In this document: one piece after another, positions 25,916-35,122 of the stretch
Position numbering within the stretch: the first letter of the stretch is position 1
Layout: each line of letters starts with the position of its first letter
Source: Methylopila henanensis
GTDB lineage: Bacteria > Pseudomonadota > Alphaproteobacteria > Rhizobiales > Methylopilaceae
Assembly: GCF_042681025.1 (NCBI RefSeq)
Contig: NZ_JBHUER010000010.1
Coordinates: forward strand, 310,001-374,000
Direction: 5' to 3'
Length of the DNA stretch: 64,000 nt
The notes under the pieces: model-generated
Database searches by the model: none
Told to the model about the DNA's origin: nothing
What the model saw: only the letters and a program-made list of their open reading frames with translations
Program-made: the position numbers and the translations under genes

Positions 25916-27727
25916 TCAGCCCGCCGCGACGCGCAGCGCCTCGTCGACGCGGCCGAACTGCAGTTCGGCGAGCCGGGCGTAGAGGCCGCGGCGGGCGACG
26001 AGCTCCGCATGGGTCCCCTCCTCCACGACCGCGCCGTCCTCGATCACCACGATGCGGTCGGCTGCGAGCACGGTCGCGAGGCGATGCGCGATGACGAGGG
26101 TGGCGCGGCGCGCGCCGCGCACGGCGAGCGCCTGCTGAACCAGCGTCTCGCTCTCGGCGTCGAGCGCGGATGTCGCCTCGTCGAGCAGCAGCACGGGGGC
26201 GTCGCGCAGCAGCGCGCGGGCGAGCGCGATGCGCTGCCGCTGGCCGCCCGACAGCGTGACCCCGCGTTCGCCGAGCAGCGTGTCGTAGCCCTGCGGCAGC
26301 GCGGCGATGAAGGCGTGCGCGCCGGCCTCGCGCGCCGCCGCCTCGACCTCGTCGTCGGTCGCGGCCTGTCGGCCGAGGCGGACGTTCTCGCGCGCGGTCG
26401 CGGCGAACACCACCGGGTCCTGCGGCACCAAGGCGAGCCGCGCCCGCACATCCTCGAGCGTCGCGGCGCGGATGTCGACGCCGTCGAGCGTCACCCGGCC
26501 CGCGGTCGGATCGTAGAAGCGCAGCGCGAGGTTGATCAGCGTGCTCTTGCCGGCGCCGGAGGGGCCGACGATCGCCACCGTCTCGCCGGGCCGCACCCGG
26601 AACGACACGTCCCGCAGCACCGCCCGCTCCGGCGCGCCGGGATAGGCGAAGCCGACGCTCTCGAAGGCCAGTTCGCCGCGCGGCGGCTCGGGCAACCGCA
26701 CGGGCGAGGCTGGGTCGGTCACGCCGGGCCGGACCTCCAGAAGCTCGTTCAGACGCTCGGCCGAGCCTGAGGCCTGGGACAGCTCGCCCCAGACGTTGGA
26801 CAGCTCGCCGATCGCGCCCGCCGCGAACACGGCGTAGAGCACGAACTGGCCGAGCGTGCCCGGCGTCATCGTTCCCGCAAGCACCCCGGTCGCGCCGTAC
26901 CACAGCACCGCGACCACGCTCGCGAAGATCAGGAAGATCGCGATCGCGGTCAGAACCGCGCGCGCGCCGATCGAGCGCTCGGCGGCGGCGTAGGCGTCCT
27001 CGACCGCGGCGCGGAAGCGGCCGGCCACCCGCGCCTCGGCGTTGACGGCCTGGACGCTGCGCATCGCGCCGATGGTCTCGCCGGCGAGCGCCGAGGCTTC
27101 CGCCAGCGTGTCCTGGGCCGCTCGCGAACGGCGGCGCACCGAGCGGCCGAAGCCGACCAGCGGCAGCACGATCACGGGGATCGCGAGCAGCACCATCGCG
27201 GAGAGCTTGGGGCTCGTCACCGCCATCATCGCCGCGGCGCCGAGGAACAGGAACAAGTTGCGCAGCGCCTGGCTCGCCGTCGCGCCGAACATCGCCTTGA
27301 TCTGGGTCGTGTCGGCGGTGAGTCGCGAGACCAGCTCGCCCGAACGGGCGCTGTCGTAGAACTCGGCCGACAGCGTGGTGAGCCGTGTGAACACCGCGTC
27401 GCGCAGGTCGGCGACGACCCGCTCGCCGAGCGTGGTCACGAACCAGTAGCGGGCGGCGCTCGCGACCGCGAGCACGGCGACGACCGCGAGCATGGTCCCG
27501 AAATACCAGTCGACCATGCCGGGATGCTCGGCCGAGAAGCCGAAGTCGATCACCCGGCGCACCGCGACGGGAATCGCGAGCGTCGCCGCGGCGGACGCGA
27601 CCAGCGCCACGAAGGCGCCGAGCATGCGGCCCTTGTGGCGGAGCGCGAACGGGCGGAGCGCTGCGAGCGGGCGGAGCGAACGCGAACTCCGATCCCCCTC
27701 CCGCTCAGTGGATCGGCGGCGGGCCAT
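25916..27727 (-). CDS. ABC exporter, fused permease/ATPase (MsbA-like)
   Basis: A 603-residue half-transporter. A six-helix membrane domain spans about residues 25-330. The nucleotide-binding domain has Walker A GPSGAGKSTLINLALR, a signature motif in GERGVTLSGGQRQRIALARAL, Walker B in VLLLDEATSALD and the switch His in LVIAHRLATVLAADR. Half-transporters of this type dimerise to flip lipids or export peptides or drugs; substrate is unknown. Leading gene of a two-gene unit with the GNAT gene, divergent from rpmE. Confidence 0.92.
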   Translation of the reverse strand: MARRRSTEREGDRSSRSLRPLAALRPFALRHKGRMLGAFVALVASAAATLAIPVAVRRVIDFGFSAEHPGMVDWYFGTMLAVVAVLAVASAARYWFVTTLGERVVADLRDAVFTRLTTLSAEFYDSARSGELVSRLTADTTQIKAMFGATASQALRNLFLFLGAAAMMAVTSPKLSAMVLLAIPVIVLPLVGFGRSVRRRSRAAQDTLAEASALAGETIGAMRSVQAVNAEARVAGRFRAAVEDAYAAAERSIGARAVLTAIAIFLIFASVVAVLWYGATGVLAGTMTPGTLGQFVLYAVFAAGAIGELSNVWGELSQASGSAERLNELLEVRPGVTDPASPVRLPEPPRGELAFESVGFAYPGAPERAVLRDVSFRVRPGETVAIVGPSGAGKSTLINLALRFYDPTAGRVTLDGVDIRAATLEDVRARLALVPQDPVVFAATARENVRLGRQAATDDEVEAAAREAGAHAFIAALPQGYDTLLGERGVTLSGGQRQRIALARALLRDAPVLLLDEATSALDAESETLVQQALAVRGARRATLVIAHRLATVLAADRIVVIEDGAVVEEGTHAELVARRGLYARLAELQFGRVDEALRVAAG

Positions 27728-27937
27728 CGCTGGGCATCTTTGTTGTTGTTCTAATCGTCATGCGCGCGCTTTATGCCGCGCGGAGCGCGCATCCGACAAC
27801 CCCGACCTCCGCGGCCCAACCGCACGGCCCTGTTGTTCCGGCCAGCGCTTTGGGTTATAGGCTGCGCCCTCACGCGAATTCAGACCGTTAGACGCCGCCT
27901 TCCGGCCGAGCGTCAGCCGAAGACGATAGGCCTCGCC

Positions 27938-28171
27938 ATGAAGACCGACATCCATCCGGACTACCACACGATCAAGGTCGTCATGACCGACGGCACCGAG
28001 TACCTGACCAAGTCGACCTACGGCAAGGAAGGCGACTCGCTGCAGCTCGACATCGACCCGAAGACGCATCCGGCGTGGACGGGCGGCTCGACCCAGCTCA
28101 CCGACCGCGGCGGCCGCCTCTCGCGCTTCAACAAGAAGTTCGCGAACTTCGGCATCTCGTCCAAGAACTGA
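27938..28171 (+). CDS. rpmE: 50S ribosomal protein L31
   Basis: A 77-residue ribosomal protein: MKTDIHPDYHTIKVVMTDGT at the start, then the conserved KTHPAWTGGSTQLTDRGGRLSRFNKKFANFG. The CxxC zinc cysteines of L31 'C+' forms are absent, so it is the zinc-independent version usual in alphaproteobacteria. ATG at 27938 is the family start. A strong terminator follows. Confidence 0.96.
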   Translation: MKTDIHPDYHTIKVVMTDGTEYLTKSTYGKEGDSLQLDIDPKTHPAWTGGSTQLTDRGGRLSRFNKKFANFGISSKN

Positions 28172-28198
28172 TCGGCGCACCGCCGGTCCACACTACTC

Positions 28199-28237
28199 CG
28201 GAAGCCTCGACCGCGCGGTCGGGGCTTCCGTCGTTTC
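28199..28237 (+). terminator. Terminator after rpmE
   Basis: A long hairpin CGGAAGCCTCGACCGC / GCGGTCGGGGCTTCCG (one mismatch) followed by TCGTTT lies 28 bases after the rpmE stop. Confidence 0.75.
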
Positions 28238-28260
28238 AGCCCCTCGAAAGAGGCCGTCGC

Positions 28261-28662
28261 TTGCCGAGAACGCTGACGCTTTCCCTCGCCGCGCTCGCCG
28301 CCGTGGCGGTCGTGATGTTCGGCTGGTCGTATTTCGACCGCGCGACCACCCCCGGCGCCCGGCCGGGCCTCTCCGGCGAGGCGCGCGCGGCCTTCATACG
28401 CGCCGCCAACGACGCCTGCGTCACCGCCCAGACCGGCGCGCCGGAGAACGTCTCGCTGAAGCCCGAGGCGATCGCCCGCTTCTGCCGCTGCTATGGCGAG
28501 ACGCTGGCCGACTCCATGTCGCCGGCCGACATCGAGCGCCTGGCGAAGCTCAGCCGCGAGGAGATCGTGGCGGCGCAGGAGGAGAACGCAGGCGAGGCGT
28601 TCCAGTCCTGCTCCGAGCAGGTGGAGCGCGACGCGGGCCGCCCGTCCGGCGCGTCGCGCTAA
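28261..28662 (+). CDS. Hypothetical membrane-anchored protein with conserved cysteines
   Basis: About 133 residues. The best start is TTG at 28261, preceded by GAAAGAGG at a proper distance. It gives an N-terminal helix LTLSLAALAAVAVVMFGWSYF, then a soluble domain with Cys residues in NDACVTAQ, ARFCRCYGETLADSMSP and FQSCSEQ. Proteins of this Cys pattern are common and uncharacterised in Rhizobiales. It is followed 35 bases later by the EAL protein gene. Confidence 0.7.
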   Translation: MPRTLTLSLAALAAVAVVMFGWSYFDRATTPGARPGLSGEARAAFIRAANDACVTAQTGAPENVSLKPEAIARFCRCYGETLADSMSPADIERLAKLSREEIVAAQEENAGEAFQSCSEQVERDAGRPSGASR

Positions 28663-28697
28663 CCCTTCCTTGACCATCGCCGCGTTATGTCTCGGCG

Positions 28698-30782
28698 ATG
28701 GCGAGCGAACCCACCCCAGCGGCGTCCGAGCCGGCCGGTTCGCGCGCCGAGGGCTGGCGCGCCGGCCTGACCGTGCGCTTCGCGGCGCTGATCGGCGTGT
28801 TCGCGCTCGGCCTCGCGGGCGTCCTGATCGCGACCTCGGCCTATGACGTGCGCGCCTCCGGGCAGGAGCGGGCCGAGCGCGCGGCGATCGTCGCCTCGCT
28901 CGCCTTCCAGAACGCGATCGCGCGCGGCGACGCGCCGGACGCGGCCCTGACCGCCCTGCGCGGCGAGCACGGCGCGGCCTACGCCACCCTGCAGGATCGA
29001 ACCGCGACGACACCCACGGACGGCGCGGTCGCCGCGATCACCCGCGACGACGACATGGTCCGGCTCGCGCAGCCGGTCGACCTGCCCGATGGTTCGCGCG
29101 CCGAGCTCCGGGTCGGCGTCTCGCTAGCGCACGCCGGCCAGGAAGTCGCGCGCATCGTCGCCGCCGGCATGATCGGGACCCTCGGCTTTCTCATCCTGAC
29201 GATGCCGGCCGTCGTGCTGCTGTTCAACCGCACGACACGGCCGCTGCGCCAGCTCGCGCGCGCCGTCACCTGCATGGGCGCCTCGGACGCCGATCTGACG
29301 GCCGCCGCGGATCGCGCCGACGAGATCGGCGCGCTCGCCCGGGCGCATCTCGCCGTGACGCGGCAGTTGCTGGCCACCAACGACGTCGTCCGCCGCCTCA
29401 CCTTCGCCGACACGCTGACGCGGCTGCCGAACCGCGAGGCGCTGCGGGAGCGCATCGCGACAGGGCTGCAGATCGGCGAGACGGCGGCGCTGCTGAAGAT
29501 CGGCGTGTTCGGGATCGACCGGGTCGGCGCGGGCCTCGGCCAGACGGCCGCCGACGCCGCGGTGCTGGGCGTCGCGGAGCGACTACGCGAGGTTCTGGCC
29601 GCCTGGGGCCGCAACGGGCCTCCGAGCAAGGCGCTGTGGGGCGACCGTGCGGCCGTGCTGGCGCGCACCGGCGAGGCCGAGTTCGCCCTCCTCGTCGAAC
29701 GCGCGGCTCCGGAAGCCGGCGACGAACTGGCCATGCGCGCGCTCGCGGCGTTCGAAACGCCGCTGACGGTCGACGATCACCAGTTCACGCTCGGGCTGGC
29801 GGTCGGCGTGGCCTTCGCGCCCGCGAACGGCGACGAGGCGCGCGAGCTCATGCGCAGCGCCTCGACCGCGCTCGCGAGCGCCCTCGCGGGCGGCCCGCAG
29901 ACGGTCCGTCGCGCCGGCCTCGCCCTCACCGACGACGCCTACGGACGACTGAGGATCGAGCAGGAGCTGGCCCGGGCGATCTCGAACGGCGAGCTGGAGC
30001 TGCACTACCAGCCGCAGATCGAGCTGCGCGGCGGCCGCGTCGTGGGGGCCGAGGCGCTGGTGCGCTGGCGCCATCCGACCCGCGGTCTGGTGCCGCCGGA
30101 CAAGTTCGTGCCCGTCGCCGAGGAATGCGGCCTGATGGAGAGCCTCGGCCGCTTCGTCATCGAACAGGCGAGCCGGCAGGCCGCGGCGTGGCGGGAGCTC
30201 GGGCTCGACATGCGCGTCGCCGTCAACGTGTCGGCGCTGCAGTTCCGCAACCCGCGCTTCGCGGAGCAGACGCTCGCGCTGGTGCGCGGCGTGGGGTGCG
30301 ACCCCGCCCTGATCGAGCTCGAGATCACCGAGAGCGTCGCGATGTCCGACAGCCTGCACGCCGCGCGCGAGCTCGCGCCGCTCAGGGCGGCGGGCGTCCG
30401 GATCGCGATCGACGATTTCGGCACCGGTTACTCGAACCTCGCCTCGCTGACCGCGCTGCCGTTCGACGTGCTCAAGATCGACCGCGCCTTCGTGCGCGAC
30501 GCGATCGAGAAGCGGAACGCGCAGGTGGTGGTCGCGGCCGTGCTCGGCCTCGCCGCGAGCCTCGGAGTCGAGACGGTGGCGGAAGGCGTCGAGACCGAGG
30601 ACCAGCGCGCGCTGGTGGCGAGCCACGGCTGCACCTACGGCCAGGGCTACCTGTTCTCCCCCGCCCTTCCCGCCCCCGCCTTCGAAGCCTGGCGCCAGAA
30701 GCGCCTGATCGAGGAGCTGCGGGAGCTCAGCCGGCGCGCCGGCGTTCCGGCCGAAGAGGCCTCGGCCAGAGCGGCGACGTGA
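28698..30782 (+). CDS. Membrane EAL phosphodiesterase with degenerate GGDEF domain
   Basis: A 694-residue c-di-GMP signalling protein. Two membrane helices (about residues 27-50 and 150-175) flank a periplasmic sensor domain, then a HAMP-like linker. The GGDEF domain (LTRLPNREALRERI...) has its active-site motif replaced by TGEAEFALLV, so cyclase activity is unlikely. The EAL domain is intact (GAEALVRWRHPTRGLVPP, ELEITES, IDDFGTGYSNLASL, LKIDRAF, AEGVET), so the protein probably hydrolyses c-di-GMP. The signal sensed is unknown. Confidence 0.92.
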   Translation: MASEPTPAASEPAGSRAEGWRAGLTVRFAALIGVFALGLAGVLIATSAYDVRASGQERAERAAIVASLAFQNAIARGDAPDAALTALRGEHGAAYATLQDRTATTPTDGAVAAITRDDDMVRLAQPVDLPDGSRAELRVGVSLAHAGQEVARIVAAGMIGTLGFLILTMPAVVLLFNRTTRPLRQLARAVTCMGASDADLTAAADRADEIGALARAHLAVTRQLLATNDVVRRLTFADTLTRLPNREALRERIATGLQIGETAALLKIGVFGIDRVGAGLGQTAADAAVLGVAERLREVLAAWGRNGPPSKALWGDRAAVLARTGEAEFALLVERAAPEAGDELAMRALAAFETPLTVDDHQFTLGLAVGVAFAPANGDEARELMRSASTALASALAGGPQTVRRAGLALTDDAYGRLRIEQELARAISNGELELHYQPQIELRGGRVVGAEALVRWRHPTRGLVPPDKFVPVAEECGLMESLGRFVIEQASRQAAAWRELGLDMRVAVNVSALQFRNPRFAEQTLALVRGVGCDPALIELEITESVAMSDSLHAARELAPLRAAGVRIAIDDFGTGYSNLASLTALPFDVLKIDRAFVRDAIEKRNAQVVVAAVLGLAASLGVETVAEGVETEDQRALVASHGCTYGQGYLFSPALPAPAFEAWRQKRLIEELRELSRRAGVPAEEASARAAT

Positions 30783-30870
30783 TCCGTCGACGCCACGCGG
30801 CCTTAGCTGTAAGCCTCCCTCCGAAGGGTGCGAACGGCCGAGCCCGATCGAAAGGGGCGTGCGGAGGTCG

Positions 30871-31755
30871 ATGAGCGCGAACGTTGAGGACGTCGACGGA
30901 GACGCGAGAGCCTACGCCCCGGACGAGGTGAACCCCGAGGGCCTCGCCCACATCGCCGGCCGCATCCGCCGGTCTTTGCGTCCCGGCCCACGCCGGCCCA
31001 CGCTCGTGATCGTATTTTCCGCCCGGCTGAAGTTTCAGCTCGGAGGGCTCGACTTCGGCGCGACCACGCTCGATCTCGCCGACAGCCGCAATGAGTACTA
31101 CCTCGTCCGCGTGCTTGCGCTGCGGCGCGGACTGAGCGCGTTCATCGAAGACAACGACTTCCGCACAGTCTGCTGCATTGGCGGCAGCAAGGGCGGCTTC
31201 GGCGCGCTCATGACGTCCCGCCTGCTGGCGGAGCAGATGCCGGACCGGACGTTCTCGGCCATGGCCTTCAGCCCGCAGACGCGACTGTGGCCGCAGAACG
31301 CGGCGCTGCGCTACCCGACCTATCACCGCTTTCTCGACAGGCTCGGCGAACTCGACATGACGGAACGCCGGCGCGTTCGGCGCTATGCGGACCAGAGTCG
31401 GCCGGTCGACCTGCCGAACCTCAGATGGTTCGTGTCCTACGGAACGCTCAACGACGTCGACGCGGCGGAAGCCAAGAGCCTGCGCGGTTCGAGCGTCGTG
31501 CTCGACCCGCTGCCGATCAGCTACCACGGCTCGCTGCTGTTCTACATGGCGCAGGGGCTCGACCGCGCAGGGCGGCAGGACATGCTGCGCCGCTTCCGCA
31601 AGGCGGCGGACGCCGACGAGGACGTCGCCTTCGTCAACCTGACCGAGGAGGACGACGACATCCTGCGCGAAACCGAAGCCGCGCCGGATCGTCCGCCGTT
31701 CATGGACATGGCGCGCTGGGTGATCCGGGGCGCGCACGACCACGACCGTCCTTAG
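30871..31755 (+). CDS. Alpha/beta-hydrolase-like protein with GGSKGG motif, paralogue 1
   Basis: A 294-residue protein of a family I cannot name. A central strand-turn-helix CCIGGSKGGFGALMTSRLL looks like a nucleophile elbow (Ser in GxSxGG). Upstream TLVIVFSARLKFQLGGLDFG could be the first strands. Candidate acid and base are the Asp residues in GTLNDVDAAEA and the His in SYHGSLLFYMAQGLDR. ATG follows GCGGAGG. A paralogue lies 131 bases downstream on the same strand. No signal peptide, so cytoplasmic. Function unknown; esterase or acyltransferase is an inference from the fold-like motifs. Confidence 0.7.
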   Translation: MSANVEDVDGDARAYAPDEVNPEGLAHIAGRIRRSLRPGPRRPTLVIVFSARLKFQLGGLDFGATTLDLADSRNEYYLVRVLALRRGLSAFIEDNDFRTVCCIGGSKGGFGALMTSRLLAEQMPDRTFSAMAFSPQTRLWPQNAALRYPTYHRFLDRLGELDMTERRRVRRYADQSRPVDLPNLRWFVSYGTLNDVDAAEAKSLRGSSVVLDPLPISYHGSLLFYMAQGLDRAGRQDMLRRFRKAADADEDVAFVNLTEEDDDILRETEAAPDRPPFMDMARWVIRGAHDHDRP

Positions 31756-31886
31756 CCCAGGCCTTCACGGACTGCGGGGACGACGCGCCCATCCGACGGT
31801 CGAAGCGCTCTCGCCTCGACTCACCCCGCTGTGATATCGCATCGCAGCATGTTATCGTGCGACGCGAGACAACGGAGAGTGGTTGG

Positions 31887-32807
31887 TTGACGCTACTTGG
31901 TCACGGCGCCGGGAATGTTCCGGACCCTCAGGAAGCGCCAGAGTCTCACGAGCCAGGGAGCGTCGACGCCTCAGCGCTTGAGCGGATCGACGCCGACTTG
32001 CGCTGGTCGCTGCGGCCCGGGCCCCGCACGCGCGCTCTGGTCATCGTGTTCTCCGCCAAGCGGAAGTTCGAGATGGGCGGGCAGGATTTCGGGGCGACCA
32101 CCCTCGATCTGTCCGATCGCCGCGACGCCTATTACGCCGTCCGCACCCTCGCCCTGACCCGCGCGCTGCGCGACTTCATCACCGACAACGACTTCCAGTC
32201 GGTCTGCTGCCTCGGCTACAGCAAGGGCGGATTCGGTTCGCTCGCGGTCAGCCGCGCGCTCGCGCAGGCGATGCCGGAGCGCACGTTCTCGGCCTTCGCC
32301 TTCAGCCCGCAGACGCAGCTCTGGCCGCCGAGCAGGCGGCTTCGCTACCCGACCTACAAAGCGTTTCTGGAAGGCGTCAAGTCCTTGAGCGCGACCGAGC
32401 GCCGCCGCACGGAGACGCTCGGCGACCAGACCAAACCGGCCAATCTGCCCAACCTCCGCTGGCTCGTGACCTACGGCGCGCGCAACCCGGTCGACTCCGG
32501 CGAGGCGCTCGCCCTGCGGGGCTCGAGCGTGGTGCTCGATCCGCTTCCGGTCAGCTTCCATGTCAGCCTGCTGTTCTACCTCGTCCAGGGCCTCGACCGC
32601 GAAGGCGTGACGGCCTACTTCCAGTCGATCCGCCGCTCGGCGCCGTCGTCCGACGAGGACGCCGCCTTCACCCAGCTCTCCGAGAAGGCCGAGCGGACGA
32701 TCGACGAGATCATGGCCATTCCGCCGCGCCGCACGCTGCCGGAGATCGTCGGCTGGCTGCTGAAGGGCGAATGGCGCGGCGCGTCGGACAGGGCGCAGGC
32801 CGCCTGA
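31887..32807 (+). CDS. Alpha/beta-hydrolase-like protein with GYSKGG motif, paralogue 2
   Basis: About 306 residues from a TTG start at 31887 that has ACGGAG ten bases upstream; no ATG or GTG gives the conserved N-terminus. It aligns with the preceding gene along its length: LVIVFSAKRKFEMGGQDFGATTLDL, CCLGYSKGGFGSLAVSRAL, FSPQTQLWPPS, LRGSSVVLDPLPVSFHVSLLFYLVQGLDR. The Ser, Asp and His candidates are retained. The pair looks like a tandem duplication that has since diverged. Function unknown. Confidence 0.7.
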   Translation: MTLLGHGAGNVPDPQEAPESHEPGSVDASALERIDADLRWSLRPGPRTRALVIVFSAKRKFEMGGQDFGATTLDLSDRRDAYYAVRTLALTRALRDFITDNDFQSVCCLGYSKGGFGSLAVSRALAQAMPERTFSAFAFSPQTQLWPPSRRLRYPTYKAFLEGVKSLSATERRRTETLGDQTKPANLPNLRWLVTYGARNPVDSGEALALRGSSVVLDPLPVSFHVSLLFYLVQGLDREGVTAYFQSIRRSAPSSDEDAAFTQLSEKAERTIDEIMAIPPRRTLPEIVGWLLKGEWRGASDRAQAA

Positions 32808-32895
32808 GCGCGGCGGCGCGCGATCGGTCATTGAGCCGTCACATCGAAGCGTCTAGAACGCGCCGGCCCGATCCTGCGTTCGCGAGGCCGCTTCC

Positions 32896-33789
32896 ATGAC
32901 TGTTCCCGGCGCTCCCCACGACACCGCCCGCATCCTCGTCGAGGCGCTGCCCTACATGCAGCGCTACGACGCGGCGACGGTCGTTGTGAAATATGGCGGC
33001 CACGCCATGGGCGACGCCGAGGCCTCGCGCTGGTTCGCGCAGGACGTGGCGATCCTCAAGGAAGTCGGCATCAACCCGATCGTCGTGCACGGCGGCGGGC
33101 CGCAGATCGGCAAGATGCTCGATCGCCTCGGCATCAAGAGCGAGTTCAAGGCCGGCCTGCGCGTCACCGATCAGGCCACCGTCGAGGTGGTCGAGATGAT
33201 CCTCGCCGGCCTGATCAACAAGAACATCGTCGCCTCGATCAACGCCGAGGGCGGCCGCGCCATCGGCCTGTCCGGCAAGGACGGCGGCATGGTGTCGGCG
33301 CGCAAGGCGACCCGCACCATCATCGACCCCGAGACCCGCCTCGAGCAGACCGTCGATCTCGGCTTCGTGGGCGAGCCGGACCGCGTCGACCGCACCGTGC
33401 TCGACTGGGTGCTCAACTCCGACCTCATCCCGGTGGTCGCGCCGGTCGCCGCGGGCGCCGACGGCGCCGCGACCTACAACGTAAACGCCGACACCTTCGC
33501 CGGCGCGATCGCGGGCTCGGTCGACGCAAAGCGCCTGCTGCTGCTGACCGACGTGCCCGGCGTGCTCGACAAGTCCGGCAAGCTGATCGAGCAGCTCTCG
33601 ATCGAGGAGGCGCGACGCCTGATCGCCGACGGCACCATCTCGGGCGGCATGATCCCGAAGGTCGAGACCTGCATCTACGCCGTCGAGAAGGGCGTCGAGG
33701 GCGTGGTCATCCTGGACGGCAAGACGCCGCACGCGGTGCTGATCGAACTGCTGACCGACGGCGGCGCCGGAACGCTCATCACCCGGTGA
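32896..33789 (+). CDS. argB: Acetylglutamate kinase
   Basis: Second step of arginine synthesis, phosphorylating N-acetylglutamate. The 297-residue protein has VVVKYGGHAMGD, VVHGGGPQIGKML, SGKDGGMVSARK, YNVNADTFAGAIAGSV and the C-terminal GGMIPKVETC. The N-terminal helix before the first strand (TARILVEALPYMQRYD) is typical of arginine-sensitive hexameric forms. Overlaps the following small gene by four bases (GTGA). Confidence 0.96.
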   Translation: MTVPGAPHDTARILVEALPYMQRYDAATVVVKYGGHAMGDAEASRWFAQDVAILKEVGINPIVVHGGGPQIGKMLDRLGIKSEFKAGLRVTDQATVEVVEMILAGLINKNIVASINAEGGRAIGLSGKDGGMVSARKATRTIIDPETRLEQTVDLGFVGEPDRVDRTVLDWVLNSDLIPVVAPVAAGADGAATYNVNADTFAGAIAGSVDAKRLLLLTDVPGVLDKSGKLIEQLSIEEARRLIADGTISGGMIPKVETCIYAVEKGVEGVVILDGKTPHAVLIELLTDGGAGTLITR

Positions 33790-34112
33790 GCGAGAACGTC
33801 GTCCAGTTCCGCCGCAGGCCGGAGAAGAAGCCACCGCCGGGCCCCGCCCGCCGCGGGCTGGGCGAATTCGCCGTCGCCATGACGGTGATGGGGCTGATCT
33901 TCTACCTGCTGCCGTCGCTGTGGTCGGGCGTGCCGCGCCACCTGCTGGCCGTGATCAACCTGCTGGTCGCGGTGGTCTATGTCAGCCAGGGGCCGCGGCT
34001 CGTCGCGATCGGCTGGATCGTGCTGTCGTTCGCGCTGCTCGCGCTTACCGGCGCGCCGTCGCCGGTTTCCTACGCGCTGTCGCGGGCCTCGGACTACGCT
34101 CAGGCGCTTTAG
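33786..34112 (+). CDS. Small hypothetical membrane protein
   Basis: A 108-residue protein with a GTG start overlapping the argB stop. A Pro/Arg-rich N-terminus (VQFRRRPEKKPPPGPARRG) precedes three predicted helices (AVAMTVMGLIFYLLPSLW, LLAVINLLVAVVYV, LVAIGWIVLSFALLAL). I do not recognise the family. Overlap with argB supports real translation. Confidence 0.65.
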   Translation: MSENVVQFRRRPEKKPPPGPARRGLGEFAVAMTVMGLIFYLLPSLWSGVPRHLLAVINLLVAVVYVSQGPRLVAIGWIVLSFALLALTGAPSPVSYALSRASDYAQAL

Positions 34113-34235
34113 GCCCCGCTCCCGACATCGAAACGCCGCAAGGCCGGACGATCATGGGTCGTTCATGAAAGCTGTGGCAGTCTCGGTCGCTCGACGTCGC
34201 GTCCGGCGACTGGCCGCCCGAAGCAGCAGGCGCAC

Positions 34236-34997
34236 ATGAACGACATGCCCAAGCCCGCATCCGTCGCCCGTCTGGCGCAGCACGCCATCGAGGCGCAGGC
34301 GAAGGGCTTCGACCATGTCGACACCTGGGTCTTCGACCTCGACAACACGCTCTACCCCGCCTCGTCGCGGCTGTTCGACCAGATCGACGACCGCATCACC
34401 TCATACATCGCCCACCGCTACGGCATCGACGGGATCTCGGCGCGCGCGCTGCAGAAGTACTACTACCGCACCCACGGCACGACGCTGCGCGGCCTGATGG
34501 CCGAGGACGGCCTCGACCCCGCGAACTTCCTCGCCTTCGTGCACGACATCGACCATTCGGTGCTGGAGCCCGCGCCCGACCTCGCGGCGGCGATCGCGCG
34601 GCTGCCCGGACGCCGCTTCGTGCTGACGAACGGCTCCCGCCGGCACGCGGAAAGCGTCGCGGGCCGGCTCGGCGTGCTCGACCTGTTCGAGGACGTCTAC
34701 GACATCGCCGCCTCGAACTACGTGCCGAAGCCGGCGCAGCAAGCCTATGACGGATTCTTGAAGCTGCACGGCATCGCGCCGGAACGGGCGGCGATGTTCG
34801 AGGATCTGTCGAAAAACCTCGTGGTGCCGCACGCGCTCGGCATGCGCACGGTGCTCATCGCGCCTCGCGACGGCGAGCCGGACGCGCTGGAGCGCGCGAC
34901 CTCGCCGGAGGATTTCACCGGCGCGCCCCATGTGGACCACGTCACCGACGACCTCGCGGGCTTCCTGTCCGCGCTGTCGATCGTCGCCGCGCGCTGA
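34236..34997 (+). CDS. HAD-family pyrimidine 5'-nucleotidase
   Basis: A 253-residue HAD hydrolase with the nucleophile motif WVFDLDNTLYPAS, RFVLTNGSRRHAESVA (motif II), the Lys in SNYVPKPAQQAY and the acidic motif MFEDLSKNLVVP. These match the SSM1/PHM8-like pyrimidine 5'-nucleotidase subfamily, commonly next to argB in Rhizobiales. It would dephosphorylate UMP/CMP-type nucleotides. ATG at 34236 precedes the conserved start by about 30 residues. Confidence 0.88.
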   Translation: MNDMPKPASVARLAQHAIEAQAKGFDHVDTWVFDLDNTLYPASSRLFDQIDDRITSYIAHRYGIDGISARALQKYYYRTHGTTLRGLMAEDGLDPANFLAFVHDIDHSVLEPAPDLAAAIARLPGRRFVLTNGSRRHAESVAGRLGVLDLFEDVYDIAASNYVPKPAQQAYDGFLKLHGIAPERAAMFEDLSKNLVVPHALGMRTVLIAPRDGEPDALERATSPEDFTGAPHVDHVTDDLAGFLSALSIVAAR

Positions 34998-35122
34998 CGG
35001 CCACTCTCCCGGCGCTTCGCCTTTTTGCCCATTCGCCGCCGCTTGCCGCGGCGAAGCGCGGTCGTCATCTTCGCGGCCGGCGGACGGTCTTGTATGCCAG
35101 CCGCCGTCCACGGAGACCGACG

